The translations under genes were made by a program, and so were the position numbers. From positions 1,488,001 to 1,552,000 of the forward strand of contig CM066296.1 of assembly GCA_033816765.1 (NCBI GenBank): a DNA stretch of 64,000 nucleotides. The letters run 5' to 3'. The DNA is from Nothopassalora personata. Taxonomy: Eukaryota; Ascomycota; Dothideomycetes; Mycosphaerellales; Mycosphaerellaceae. Each line of letters starts with the position of its first letter. Positions within the stretch are counted from its first letter, which is position 1. The notes beneath the pieces are model-generated. The model ran no database searches. It saw nothing but the letters and a program-made list of their open reading frames with translations, and was not told the origin of the DNA. Of this stretch, positions 10,629 to 20,862 are shown one piece after another.

Positions 10629-12188
10629 CTACGCTGAAGCAGCTGGAACGGCACCATTACATTTCCCTTCCAGGTCACCCAGACCAATATTCCTCGCCGC
10701 AATCCCAGCACCAAACTCTCTAATATCCTCAGCCCCTAGCTCCTCATACGTCATCCAGTCTTCTCCCTTCAAACCCCCTTCCGGATCTCTCGCAAAAGCC
10801 ACCCACGCATCCTGCATCGCACAACTGGTCTTCCATTCCAACTCCGTACTCTCCCCCCGAAAATTCGGATGCGTCCCGAACAACAATGGCAGCTCAGCGG
10901 AGTGGTACGCTCCTATCCAGGGTTTGGGGGAGATGTTGGTGAAATTGCCGGAGTACAGATAGCGATACGTGATTCTTCCAGTTTTCTGGCGAAGACGGGT
11001 GGTTTCTGTGGCGGGGCAGAAAAAATCTTGCAAATAGGCTGCGTCTGCTGTTGTGAGGTTGGGTCCGTTGGGATTATAGGGTGCGAATGCAACTCCGTCT
11101 TGAGCGTTTGTACCGATTATCGCGGGAAGGTTCGCTTGGAGGCCTGCCAGGGCGCGGGCAGTGTAGTTTGCGAAGACGGATTTTTCGTCGGGGATTCGGC
11201 CGAAGGAGAGGGATGGGGAGGCGCCGCTGTTGGAGTAGTTTGCTATAAAAGTTTCGATTTGGGCGGCTGGGAGGCTACGCATGAAGGATAGTACAGCGGC
11301 AGAGTCGTTCTTAGAACCGGTGTATCCCAGCTGAGTTGCGACATATGTGAAATTCGTGCCGGTGGAATCGCCGCCGAGGGACAGCAGGGCGGTGCCGGAT
11401 TCCATTACGAGGCCTTTGACGATGGGGTCTGAGGGGTAGGCGTAGTTATGGTAATCTACGGAAGCTGCACCTGCGCTCTGGCCGAAGATGATCATCTTAT
11501 CAGGATCACCGCCGAAGGCTGCGATGTTCTTTTGGACCCATTCAATGGCTGCTCGTTGGTCTAGGAGTCCGAGGTTCTGGTCTGAGAGGCCTTGAGCGCC
11601 TGGGAAGCCGAAAATGTTGATTCGGTAGTTGAAGGATACGACGATGTGGTCTGGAGTGCGGTTGACCCATTGGGCTGGGATCTGGTAGGGTACGTCTTGA
11701 CCTCCAGTTGAGAAGCCGCCTCCGTAGATGAAGATCAGGACGGGCAAGGCTGTCGCCTCCTTTCCATCCTTCGAGGTATATTCATGTGTCTGATTTGCCG
11801 GTGTCCAGATGGAAGCCGTCAAGCAGTCTTCAGAAGTGGCTCCAGTCTTATTCAAGCCCTGCAGGTTGAACTCTAAGATCTCGCCAGTATAGAAGCCGAG
11901 CGTGCTGGACAGGAACTGAGGGCAGCTCGGTGGTAACTCAGTCGCTTCAATCTCCACATCCGGCTGAGAAAGAGGCTCTGGTGCACTCCACCGCAACTCC
12001 TTGACGGGAGGTTTTGCGAAAGGTATTCCTAAAAACTGTCGAACATTCGGTAGTCCTGGATCAATCTTCCCGAGGACACGACCAGACGTGGTCGAGACTG
12101 TGAGATTGTCTTGGTACCCACCATGGCGTCGGAACGATCCTGCATAAGCCAGAGCCAAGCAGGCGGACAATGCCGTCAATACGATCAT
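10629..12188 (-). CDS. Secreted type-B carboxylesterase/lipase
   Basis: Single-exon frame of 519 aa. The first 16 residues (MIVLTALSACLALAYA) form a signal peptide. The alpha/beta-hydrolase core has the family order: FLGIPFAKPP, SEDCLTASIW, the oxyanion-hole segment YGGGFSTGG, NYRINIFGFP, and the nucleophile elbow FGQSAGAASVD with the catalytic Ser near residue 215. A late AYHSAELPLLFG carries the catalytic His. Several N-glycosylation sequons are present. Such enzymes hydrolyse carboxylic esters or lipids outside the cell; the substrate cannot be read from sequence. Length agrees with the family (500-600 aa). A second member lies 1.7 kb to the right on the same strand, but the two are clearly diverged. 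Confidence 0.88.
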   Translation of the reverse strand: MIVLTALSACLALAYAGSFRRHGGYQDNLTVSTTSGRVLGKIDPGLPNVRQFLGIPFAKPPVKELRWSAPEPLSQPDVEIEATELPPSCPQFLSSTLGFYTGEILEFNLQGLNKTGATSEDCLTASIWTPANQTHEYTSKDGKEATALPVLIFIYGGGFSTGGQDVPYQIPAQWVNRTPDHIVVSFNYRINIFGFPGAQGLSDQNLGLLDQRAAIEWVQKNIAAFGGDPDKMIIFGQSAGAASVDYHNYAYPSDPIVKGLVMESGTALLSLGGDSTGTNFTYVATQLGYTGSKNDSAAVLSFMRSLPAAQIETFIANYSNSGASPSLSFGRIPDEKSVFANYTARALAGLQANLPAIIGTNAQDGVAFAPYNPNGPNLTTADAAYLQDFFCPATETTRLRQKTGRITYRYLYSGNFTNISPKPWIGAYHSAELPLLFGTHPNFRGESTELEWKTSCAMQDAWVAFARDPEGGLKGEDWMTYEELGAEDIREFGAGIAARNIGLGDLEGKCNGAVPAASA

Positions 12189-12971
12189 GTTTGGCAGAGA
12201 TGATAACGCTACGAATCCAGGAACGAAAGCAGGACTTGGCCCGGTATATACCTACCACAGACTCCGACGTCAACATAGCCGTCATCCTAGACCGTCCGGC
12301 CTGAAGCCTAGTACAGCACTACTGGCGTGCTGCAGTCCCAGGGCGTGCCCACTGCGGGCCAACCCCTCTTTGAGGTGCATACGGGCATTGTTGTCCGGGG
12401 TGGGCTCCACTTGGTGCATTGGGCAAATGCACGGCAGTCGTGCCCCTGGGCAGATATGGCAGGTGAATGGGACATGATGCTGGAGATGGCACTGCTTATC
12501 TTGGTGTTGTCGTGAAGTAAACAGATCGGTGATGTCGTGAAGTAAACAACCGGGATGGTGAGAGGTGACGTCGTCGAGACTTCGGCAATGCGGGCCGAAA
12601 CAACGTGGAGAGCTCTGGCAAGGAAGTGGAAGGAAAGATTGCCGCCAGTTTGGTGGGACAATCATGCAGAGAGGAGACAGTGATGACAGCAGAACTGTCA
12701 TAACAGTCGTATCATCGGCCCCGGGTACTCAATCACGGACGTACCCATTCCATCAACAGACGGCATCCGCCATGAGACACGCCTTACTTCCAGCACAACG
12801 GCCAGGTGACCCGGCAATATGGGATATGAGACGGATCTCGTCAGTCGAACGCTCGGTTTCGCAGGTATGATACACCTTCAATGCTGTCGTATTGGTATGA
12901 CCTCCTCCCTCCTCTGGTCTCGGTCCTTCTAGACTCATGATTTCATCCTGTATTCATCTCACTCTCCCAGC
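12189..12971. other. Intergenic region between carboxylesterase and LEA-like gene
   Basis: Promoter region of the carboxylesterase at 12188 and 3' region of the next gene. It contains one 16-bp direct repeat pair and no supported gene. Confidence 0.35.
12508..12548. repeat. 16-bp direct repeat pair
   Basis: TGTCGTGAAGTAAACA occurs at 12508-12523 and again at 12533-12548, about 320 bp upstream of the carboxylesterase start codon. It might be a paired binding site (GTAAACA resembles a forkhead core) or a small tandem duplication. Confidence 0.7.
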
Positions 12972-13452
12972 TCAGATCTTGGTCTTCGCAGCACCCTTGG
13001 CCTGCTCCTTAGTGTCATGGGCAGACTGCGCTGCCTCAGCAGCCTTCTGCTTGGCCTCCTCGCTAGTGACGCCCGCGGCCTTCTTCGCGGCGGCTGCGGC
13101 TTCCTCTGTGCGAAACGTCAGTCATGATGCTCCAAAGCAAGAAGCTTATGAACAAGGCAGAAGTGTAGAAGCACCGTAGCGACAGCTCCTTGGCTCGAAG
13201 CAGCGCGCTGTCGAGCTGACAAGCCCCCTCCACGCCACCAGTAGCTCCCGCATGCATGGCTGTGTTGTACTCACCTCCCTTCTCGATGCCCTTGACGAGC
13301 GTATCGCTGACAGTACGATCTACCTGCTTGACAGCTTCCTTCGCACCCTCGATTGGGCCCTTGTCCATCACAATGCGGCTAGTGCTGAACGAGGAGCGCA
13401 TTGACATGCGGACCGATGGGGCGACATTGCTGGTGGCGAGTCGACGGAACAT
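12972..13452 (-). CDS. Small LEA-like mitochondrial protein
   Basis: Two exons, 13452-13275 and 13105-12972, separated by a 169-bp intron (donor GTGAGT, acceptor CACAG). The 312 nt encode 103 aa. The first 30 residues (MFRRLATSNVAPSVRMSMRS, then SFSTSR) are a typical mitochondrial presequence. The rest is Ala/Lys/Glu-rich amphipathic helix (GAKEAVKQV, EEAKQKAAEAAQSAHDTKEQ), resembling group-3 LEA and related fungal stress proteins that protect membranes or proteins during desiccation. I chose this ATG because the longer upstream frame is 5' leader-like. The role is inferred from composition only. Confidence 0.7.
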
Positions 13453-13888
13453 GTTGGTGGTGTTTGTTGGTTGTGTGGGTTGGATGTGAGATTCAAGGTA
13501 CTTTGTTGTAGCTTGTGAGAGCGAGGTTGCTGAGAGAGCTGTGTTTGTGTTTGTGGCAGGTACGACTGAGCTTCGTTGCGGTGATGTCACGATTGCATGC
13601 ACAGAACTCTCCCGAGGAAGTGGAGAGTGAGAGGTGGAGCCAGTGGCGGGCATTGGTGGCACACACGTGGAAGGAAGGGATTCTCATTCAAAAATACGTT
13701 ATCCAGTGATTTTGTTGTATAGTCGGGTACCGTCGAAGAAATCGGTCTTGTCTGCAAACGTCATTCACGTCCGGCACTCGAGATGACATATGAAGCGCTT
13801 CAGACGACACCGTATTCCTCAAATGCATCCTCTGCCGTGCCATCATACATTCATCACTTCATCAATGCGATCATATCTTCGTCCACAG
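13453..13888. other. Intergenic region, LEA-like promoter
   Basis: Holds the promoter of the LEA-like gene and the 3' end region of the second carboxylesterase. No other feature is seen. Confidence 0.35.
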
Positions 13889-15595
13889 TCAACCACCCTG
13901 CGCATACAACGCCCTCTGCCACCACTCGCACCTCTCATTCGCACTCGGGTCCCTCCCCTGCGCGAACCCACCCGCCTGATAAATCTGCACCCTCGCCTGG
14001 TCCCCATAGACATCGAACTGTGGAACCTCCTTCCCATTCGGATCTCCATACATAGCAAAGTTCGTGATATACCGCTGCAACGCAACCGCAATACTCTCAT
14101 CAACGCCCTCCACTGGTCCATTCCAGAAAGTATAAGCCCTATCCTGTCCATGCAAAGCCGGCGGCACAGCAAAAAGGTAGCTATGCGTCTGATTCCCGAA
14201 CGCTTTATCAACATAGAAAGTGTTGCACGTAAAAGCCGCTTCGGCCAACGCGGCAGACGCGCGCGCGATCTGGTTCGTGTAGCCTGCTGCTTGGGAACCG
14301 TCGAAGATGGGTGGGTACAAAACGTCAGAGATAGTCTGCAGTACTGATGGGAAGGATTGTAAAGAGGGGAAGAATTCGGTGATGAAGGCCTCGAAGGCGG
14401 AGTTGTTTGACACGAAGGGGGATGTGAAGATCAGGCCTTCGTTGGCGTTTTGCCCGAGCATTAGGTTGAGGTTCTTGGAGAACCTCCCTTGGGCGAGGAG
14501 TTCGCCGGGAAGTGCAGGGGCGAAGGTGCCATCTACGACTGGGCCGTAGGTGAATTGACCGTAAGGTGATGAGCCGACTTGGAGGATGTTGGCCATGTGG
14601 AGGGAGGCGGATGGGAGGTCTCGGGCTTCAGCGAGGTTCGTTACGTTGAGAAGGTCAAGGAAGGTCTTGTACGTTGCTTCCTGCTGGGCTGTCGATGTTA
14701 CTGGTTGGAAGCCGGGCGACTGTAGGACAGCTTGCTGGAATGGTGCCGATACCTGACCACCAAATGCTGTGATTTGATGCAGCAGTGAGCCTGCTCCTGC
14801 GCTTTGGCCAATGACCGTGACTCGCTCGGGATCGCCACCGAAGAGGTGAATATGCTGCTGCACCCAGGTCAGAGCAGCTCGCTGATCATACAAAGCTGCA
14901 TTTGCTCTCCCACCGTCCTTCGTGAATGTCGGGCCACTGCTGAAGCCGAATGCACCAATGCGATAGTTCGGAGCAACGAATACAATCCCCTCGCCTTCGT
15001 TGTCTTGACTTCTCGCCAGGAGACCCGCCGGACTGCCGTCGCTGGATTTACTGCCACTCGTATAGCCACCGCCGTGGATCCAAACCAGTACGGCCGCTTT
15101 GCTGCGTTTACGATTATCAAAGATGCCTTTTGGAACCATGACATCGAGAAAGAGACAGTCTTCGCTTTCTCGTGGATCTTGGCTCTGGACCAACGCGCCG
15201 AGCACAGCGGAACCACTCAGTGGAAAGTCTGTCGGGAGGAATTGAGTCTTTCCTTGCGAATACTGTTGCACGAATTGGGAGGATGTGGCAGACCATACTG
15301 TGCTGGCTTGGGGACATATGCGCTCTGATTCCCCTGCCTTGACCTTGAAGCGATCCAGCTTAGGGTAGACTGGCTGTCTGAAGCGGAGTTGGCCAATTGG
15401 AGCCTGCGCATATCTGATGTTTGAGAAGTTGTAGTAGTTGCCGGTATCATTGCAAGTTGTCGCGCGTTGCAACTGGTATCCCAGATCGACGACTGGTAGT
15501 CCATTCCCAGTGCTTGATGTGGAAGGTAGCGCCGCTGTCAAGGCTGCTGGGTTGAGCAATGCGAGCGTAGCAAAAATGCCGAGTGCGAAGATCAT
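13889..15595 (-). CDS. Secreted type-B carboxylesterase/lipase, second copy
   Basis: Single-exon frame of 568 aa from ATG 15595. A signal peptide (MIFALGIFATLALLNPAALT) is followed by the type-B hydrolase order: NIRYAQAPIGQLRF, SEDCLFLDV, oxyanion segment WIHGGGYTSG, NYRIGAFGF, and nucleophile motif VTVIGQSAGAGSLLHQ with the catalytic Ser near residue 266. The Cys of SEDCLFLDV is the usual disulphide partner. Predicted extracellular esterase with unknown substrate. It shares fold and motifs with the enzyme at 10629-12188 but little close identity, so the pair is old or was assembled rather than recently duplicated. Confidence 0.88.
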   Translation of the reverse strand: MIFALGIFATLALLNPAALTAALPSTSSTGNGLPVVDLGYQLQRATTCNDTGNYYNFSNIRYAQAPIGQLRFRQPVYPKLDRFKVKAGESERICPQASTVWSATSSQFVQQYSQGKTQFLPTDFPLSGSAVLGALVQSQDPRESEDCLFLDVMVPKGIFDNRKRSKAAVLVWIHGGGYTSGSKSSDGSPAGLLARSQDNEGEGIVFVAPNYRIGAFGFSSGPTFTKDGGRANAALYDQRAALTWVQQHIHLFGGDPERVTVIGQSAGAGSLLHQITAFGGQVSAPFQQAVLQSPGFQPVTSTAQQEATYKTFLDLLNVTNLAEARDLPSASLHMANILQVGSSPYGQFTYGPVVDGTFAPALPGELLAQGRFSKNLNLMLGQNANEGLIFTSPFVSNNSAFEAFITEFFPSLQSFPSVLQTISDVLYPPIFDGSQAAGYTNQIARASAALAEAAFTCNTFYVDKAFGNQTHSYLFAVPPALHGQDRAYTFWNGPVEGVDESIAVALQRYITNFAMYGDPNGKEVPQFDVYGDQARVQIYQAGGFAQGRDPSANERCEWWQRALYAQGG

Positions 15596-17687
15596 CTTGT
15601 CAGCTTGCCGCGGGCAGGACGGACGGCCTTGGATATGGGTCGCAACGTGTAGTATTTATGTCTTACACCAGCCAAGTGCTCCACTGCTGTACGCACAGGT
15701 AGCAGCTAAATGGGACACAAAAATGCCTGACGACCATGGAAACATAGTTACCGTACACGCTCACTTTGGTTGCCCACGTGCTGCACGACTGTGGACTCGG
15801 ATTCATCCCGAGAGAACATGCTGGATGACACCCTGTGATGGTCGAGGCAAGCCTTCTTGATTCCAGAGCGTGAGTGTCTTGGAAGTACCAGGTATTCGTC
15901 CAGGGTGCAACGGTCCGCCAAGGCAAAGCAGTCGAGGATGGGCCATGCAAGCCGATACTGTGAATAGATGTCCAACGACAGAGGCTAGCCATCTGAGTAA
16001 TCATGAGTGGGCACTATTTGCATGGTGCTCTGCGGCCGTAGTGGGTATCCGGAAAACGTCAATGTTGTGCTTCGTGTCAAGCTGTGCCTGAACTGCGCCT
16101 TCCCATGGCGTTTGTGAGACATGAAGGCTCGATAGACAGCCAGAATATCACCAAGTCGATGACTGTGCTTCCCACCGCAAATGCTTGCACGGTGTCTTTC
16201 ATCCACAGCACATGCGGCAGGATACACTACGTGACATGCAGGTGCGTGCATCAGAATGTCGCGCTGGTCTCCGAGCAGCCGCGCGAGGGCGCATCGCAGC
16301 ACTTGTGCTCTCCACCTTCGAGAGCTGATTCTGGTTGCCCACGCAGCGACCAAGATCGACCATCTCTTCTTCCACACGGACCGAGCCTTTCGGTGCATCT
16401 TCGTTCTCTCGAATCGCTTGGCGTGATCCGTTCTGGGCGCCATGTCGGCGCAAAAGGGAGGGAGGATACTTCTCCTCGTCAACGCGGCTGACAAGATATC
16501 AGGAAGAAGACTTTTGCAGTGACCCTGCCGTAACATCAACATTAACATGACGTGGTTGTTGCTCAGCAGCGCTTCGAGCAGTCACTCAACCAAAAACACA
16601 TTCTTATCAGCAGTGTCTACTCATGTCACGCGAGCGACCTTGCCTCCGTTAGGACTACTCGAGATCCGCAACCAAACCATGACCTCTACGAGCATTCTGG
16701 CCCCACATCATATGTATACTGCAGCATGGGCCACAATCTGCAGAGCCGCGATGAGTCCATTTGCACGATTCGAGCGTGGTCAGTCGATACTTATGCGTAG
16801 ATGCTTCTCGATGCCGTGCCGGTGGTTCGACGACGCAGGCAACAGACACACCATACAACCAAATTTTTTCGTTCATGGTAACCCAAAAACATCAGGATGT
16901 GAACGACCACGCCAGCTAAGCCAGTGTGAAGCCCACCTGCTGACCATTCTCGTCATGCCGGAAGAACTCATCGTTGTTCCCACTCGTAAGGTATAGCTCT
17001 GCATCGTGACATCCGGAGGGACAATTACTCGGTAATATGTAAATTATGCGAGCGCCCGGTGGTAGTGCGTGATCTGCCTGTATTCCGAGCTCCGAAAGGA
17101 CACATAAGACTATCGTTTCCCAAGGCTACAGTGCACTCCGACTCGACGCTGTCTGACTGATAATGGATGAGCCGAATTACATTCTCATCGCTGGTCTAAG
17201 TCTACTCGTTCTTGAGACGGTCTTGACCCTGGAGCAATCACACGTGCGATCGGCTTGGAAGAAAGCACGAAAGAACTACTGCTCGCCGCCGAAGCAAGTC
17301 GAACGACACGAGCAAGATGTCTACTACTGAGCCCTCACATGGAGAATAGGATTACCTGCAGCTTGGACCTCAAGTCGGACTTCTTGAGACTTTCGAGTGG
17401 CTCCGACGACGGAACTCCATCCAATTCCTGATCCCGACGTTGCAACGAGGCTTGTTCGAAAGCATCCTCTTACTCTGAAAAGTCCCACGGTAGCTTAAGA
17501 TCGGGATACAGGTCCTTCGTGAGCAATGTACCCGCTGTCATATAGGGCATCAAGATCCTATCTTCCAGGTCGTTGAGGATTGCTTGATAAGTCTGTACGT
17601 CGTTACTCGTGAGATATCAACTCTCATGAAACACATATTTTGCCACCCGAAAGAGAATCAGGACCCTGTCCTTTCCAGACACGTCGT
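15596..17687. other. Intergenic region, about 2.1 kb, no gene supported
   Basis: All frames here are short and show no domains, signal peptides or spliceable continuity. The left end is the promoter of the carboxylesterase starting at 15595. An unrecognised non-coding RNA or diverged gene cannot be excluded. Confidence 0.35.
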
Positions 17688-18028
17688 CTAGTTCGAGAAG
17701 TTCGAAGGCATCTGAACAGTATGGTCAGCCTCAGGTCATTCGAATCTGCGGCGCTCGTCTCGCTGGTCTCACTCACCTTCTTGCCAGTCTTCTTCTCGAT
17801 GAAGCTTCTGAGCTTGTCTGTGAGCTTCTCGTTCTGGGCACGATACTTGGCGGGATCGACCTGATGGCCAGAGGCCTGGCCGAGCTTCTTCTCAATGGCG
17901 TCGACGGCTATGAAAGTGGTCAGCTTCGATCAAGTGCGTGTTGATGAGGTCGGTGACCGCATACCCTTATCGAGGTAGTCCTCTTTCTGGCCCGCTGGCT
18001 GTCCGTCATTCATGGGTTGGTTGCTCAT
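17688..18028 (-). CDS. Small conserved fungal protein (KEDYLDK...VDAIEKK type), 72 aa
   Basis: Three exons: 18028-17965, 17907-17777 and 17711-17688. Introns of 57 and 65 bp have donors GTATGC and GTGAGT and acceptors CATAG and TTCAG. The product is 72 aa, soluble and charged: KEDYLDK, then VDAIEKKLGQASG, DPAKYRAQNEKLTDKLRSF and EKKTGKK. This matches the layout I know from a small protein family of filamentous ascomycetes with DYLDKAVDAxEKK and DPxKxRxxNEKxTD motifs, thought to respond to stress. The last exon has only eight codons including the stop. It is divergent from the mitochondrial carrier, with 266 bp between start codons. Molecular function is unknown. Confidence 0.78.
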
Positions 18029-18294
18029 GCTGATGAAGTGGTGAGTGATGTGAAGAGCTGTGGATTGAGATGGATAGCCGAGATGACAATGGGCGATGTA
18101 GTCTCTTTTGATATCAGTTGAAGGCGTCGGTTGTGGCTGTGAAGCGTGGCTGACGCGTTCCGAAACAATGGCGTGCTTCTGAAACGGAAGGGCATGTCAA
18201 GTTGCAACTTTGTGATTGTTGCTCACGCCATAATAACGTCCAGAACGGTGACCTTGGAGTGATCATCTCGAGTGTCATTGCGGGAGCACACGAC

Positions 18295-19410
18295 ATGGCG
18301 GAGGCACTCGAAGAAGCAGGAGAGAACGGCGGCAGCGCGGTGCTGAAAGACCTGTTTTCTGGCGCGGTGGGCGGCATTGCGCAGGTGTTGATCGGTATGT
18401 GCTACTAGTTCTAGCGGCGTGCGTGACGAACACAGCGTGGAAGGCTTGTGCTCTGCAATTGAGGCCAGGAGCGAGCAAGACGTCGACGTGAAGGGAACTC
18501 GCTAACTTCGAGAAGGTCAACCATTCGGTAAGACAACACACCATTGCCGCCGCACATGAACACGACGTTGATATCTGCCCCAGACATTGTCAAGGTTCGG
18601 CTCCAGACAACAACTCACTACAAAGGCGCTCTGGACTGTGCATCTCAGATTCTCAAAAACGAAGGAGCGACAGCCTTCTACAAGGGCACACTAACACCTC
18701 TTATCGGAATTGGAGCTTGCGTCTCTGTCCAGTTCGGCGGCTTCAACTATGCTCGAAGATACTTCGAGGAGCAGAACGCTTCACGCGTGCAGAAGTCCGT
18801 CAATCGGCTGGCGAAGGAGCCACAACCGCTCACATACGGCCAATATTACGCGTCTGGCGCATTCGCTGGTCTCGTCAACACCATACTTTCCTCGCCAATC
18901 GAGCATGTCCGCATTAGGCTGCAGACACAGCCTCATGGGGCCGGCAAACTTTACCACGGCCCACTCGACTGCATCAAGAAGCTCTCGCGCTCACCAAGCG
19001 TACCAACGGGCCTCTATCGCGGCACCAGCGTTACCCTCATCCGAGAAGCTCAAGCTTACGGATTCTGGTTCTTGACTTTCGAATACCTCATGAACCAAGA
19101 CGCCAAGCGCAACAACTACGCTCGCAAAGACATTGCGACCTGGAAAGTGGCAACCTACGGAGGTCTGGCCGGAGAGATGCTCTGGATTTCGTCTTATCCG
19201 TTCGATGTGATCAAGTCGAAGATGCAGACAGATGGCTTTGGTGAGAAGCAGCGGTATAAGTCGATGCGTGATTGCTTTGCGCAGACTTGGAGGCAGGAGG
19301 GAGCAATGGGTTTTTGGAGAGGCGTTGGGCCTACGCTGCTCAGGGCTATGCCTGTCAGTGCTGGAACGTTCCTCACTGTCGAGCTGACGATGCGGTTCCT
19401 TAATAGTTAA
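18295..19410 (+). CDS. YMC1: Mitochondrial carrier family transporter (Ymc1-like)
   Basis: Three exons: 18295-18394, a 12-nt microexon 18516-18527, and 18584-19410, together 939 nt and 312 aa. Introns are 121 bp (GTATGT...GAAG) and 56 bp (GTAAGA...CCCAG). The three repeats of a mitochondrial carrier are visible with their PxDxx[KR] signatures: GQPFDIVKVRLQT, SSPIEHVRIRLQTQ and SSYPFDVIKSKMQTD. Each is followed by the aromatic/Gly half-motif (FYKGTLTPL, LYRGTSVTL, FWRGVGPTL). The microexon encodes part of the first signature, which confirms the splicing. The sequence GACVSVQFGGFNYARRYF and the second-repeat SPIEHVRIRLQTQ point to the Ymc1/Ymc2 branch of inner-membrane carriers for amino acids or carboxylates. 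Substrate is inference. Confidence 0.85.
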
Positions 19411-20469
19411 GGTCGAAGTCCAACGGCATCTTTCAGCCGTCACCGAAGATATCCATCCGCCCATGAGACACGAGAGCTATTGCGAAGCTAGCGTATAGAT
19501 CCACGATCAAGGGCTAGCCAGTCCGGCGAGGCCGGAACAACATCGCAATAGACTTGCCTCTCATATTGCCTACCTTACACATTGCACAAGCTCGAAACAT
19601 GCGACCTCTCAGGTGGAATGTATATGTCACCTCTTGGCAACGGGTCCATCAATATGCTGCACTGTGCAGACTTTGCACCTGCTGACGTTCGAGCGAGCTA
19701 GGCTCTATCATGGCGACTGCGCAGCCATGCAATATGCAAACTACATCTGACACACGCAAAGTCAATCGCCCATTTCGGCTGCTTGATTTATCTGGAGAAA
19801 TCTGGGGGATCATCTGGAAATTTGTCGTTGGCAGCGCCGGCTTCCACATGATGTTCCCAGCGAAAGTCTTCTGCATTTCCTGACCACTCTCGAAGGAAGA
19901 TCTCAAGGCATGGTGTACGCTGCGGTCCATCAGATTGACTTGCCATCAGACTTCGGAGGAAGTGTTGGAGGCATTCTTCGGGACCTTCAGACTACGTCTG
20001 GAGCTTCATCATATATTCACTAGTCCGGATACAGTATGGACCAGCGCCTCGGGAAAACTTATCCTCGACCCCATCCGCGATTTCGAAGCATGTGTCGGTG
20101 GACATCACCACCTGGTCTGTGAGCCTGTCATAAGGCTACAAAGATTCCTGGCCGCCCGGACAGTCAGCTGTAGACCGCGAAGAAACTCTAGCAAGGACGA
20201 TGATCTAGGAACCTTGATGTTGAAGATAATCAAATTCTCGATGCAAATCTACCTCGATACAAAGTCGGCCAGCCATGGCTTGCGAAAAATTGTCGTGTGG
20301 GACGCAAACACAACAATGTTGAGCATCAGGCGTCTACAACAGCACGAAGCATAAATCAGATCTCAGCGAGGCCATTTCGACGCTCGATCTGGAGACCTGT
20401 GTCAAGAACAAACTTTATACGTCGAAACTTGCGTAATCTGCGGCTGCAGATCGCAGGCTGTGGCGTCTA
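19411..20469. other. Intergenic region with possible coding relics
   Basis: On the plus strand about 19935-20354 an open frame lacking an ATG reads EAFFGTFRLRLELHHIF, faintly like fungal F-box-associated proteins. It cannot be joined to a start. I see no complete gene; a decayed one is possible. Confidence 0.3.
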
Positions 20470-20772
20470 TCACAACTTTGGTGACATCGATGTTGTTACT
20501 AAGCCACTCGACGATCTCGTTGAGATTTCTGGCCAGCCATTCTTGCTAGAACACTGATTATAGTGGGCAATGATGCAGAGGAGCTGTTCGGCGAGAGTTC
20601 GCAAGTGTTCTCGACGTTGTGTCGGGTCATCAATTATGCCATCAGCAACATGCCTGAAACATGCAGAACGCTCGCGCGCACAGCTTCCCTGGAATCGGTG
20701 CGATATGCGACAGGGAGGGCAGTCATGGCGGACGAAACGACTTGTCAAAGGACAGGAAATGAAGTGACGCAT
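20470..20772 (-). CDS. Hypothetical Cys/His-containing small protein
   Basis: A 100-aa frame from ATG 20772. Cys and His are spaced as possible metal ligands (SCPLTSRFVRHDCPPC, then GSCARERSACFRH), followed by a helical QRREHLRTLAEQLLCIIAHY. It lies 90 bp from the divergent FAD oxidase start. The composition is plausible for a fungal zinc-binding protein, but I cannot name a family and the frame could be fortuitous. Confidence 0.33.
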   Translation of the reverse strand: MRHFISCPLTSRFVRHDCPPCRISHRFQGSCARERSACFRHVADGIIDDPTQRREHLRTLAEQLLCIIAHYNQCSSKNGWPEISTRSSSGLVTTSMSPKL

Positions 20773-20862
20773 GGTCTTGACAGCTTGCCTGCGTGTATAT
20801 ATCAGCGATGACAAGATGCATAACACCAGCACATCCTTCGAATCCCTCAACTATCCTTCACG

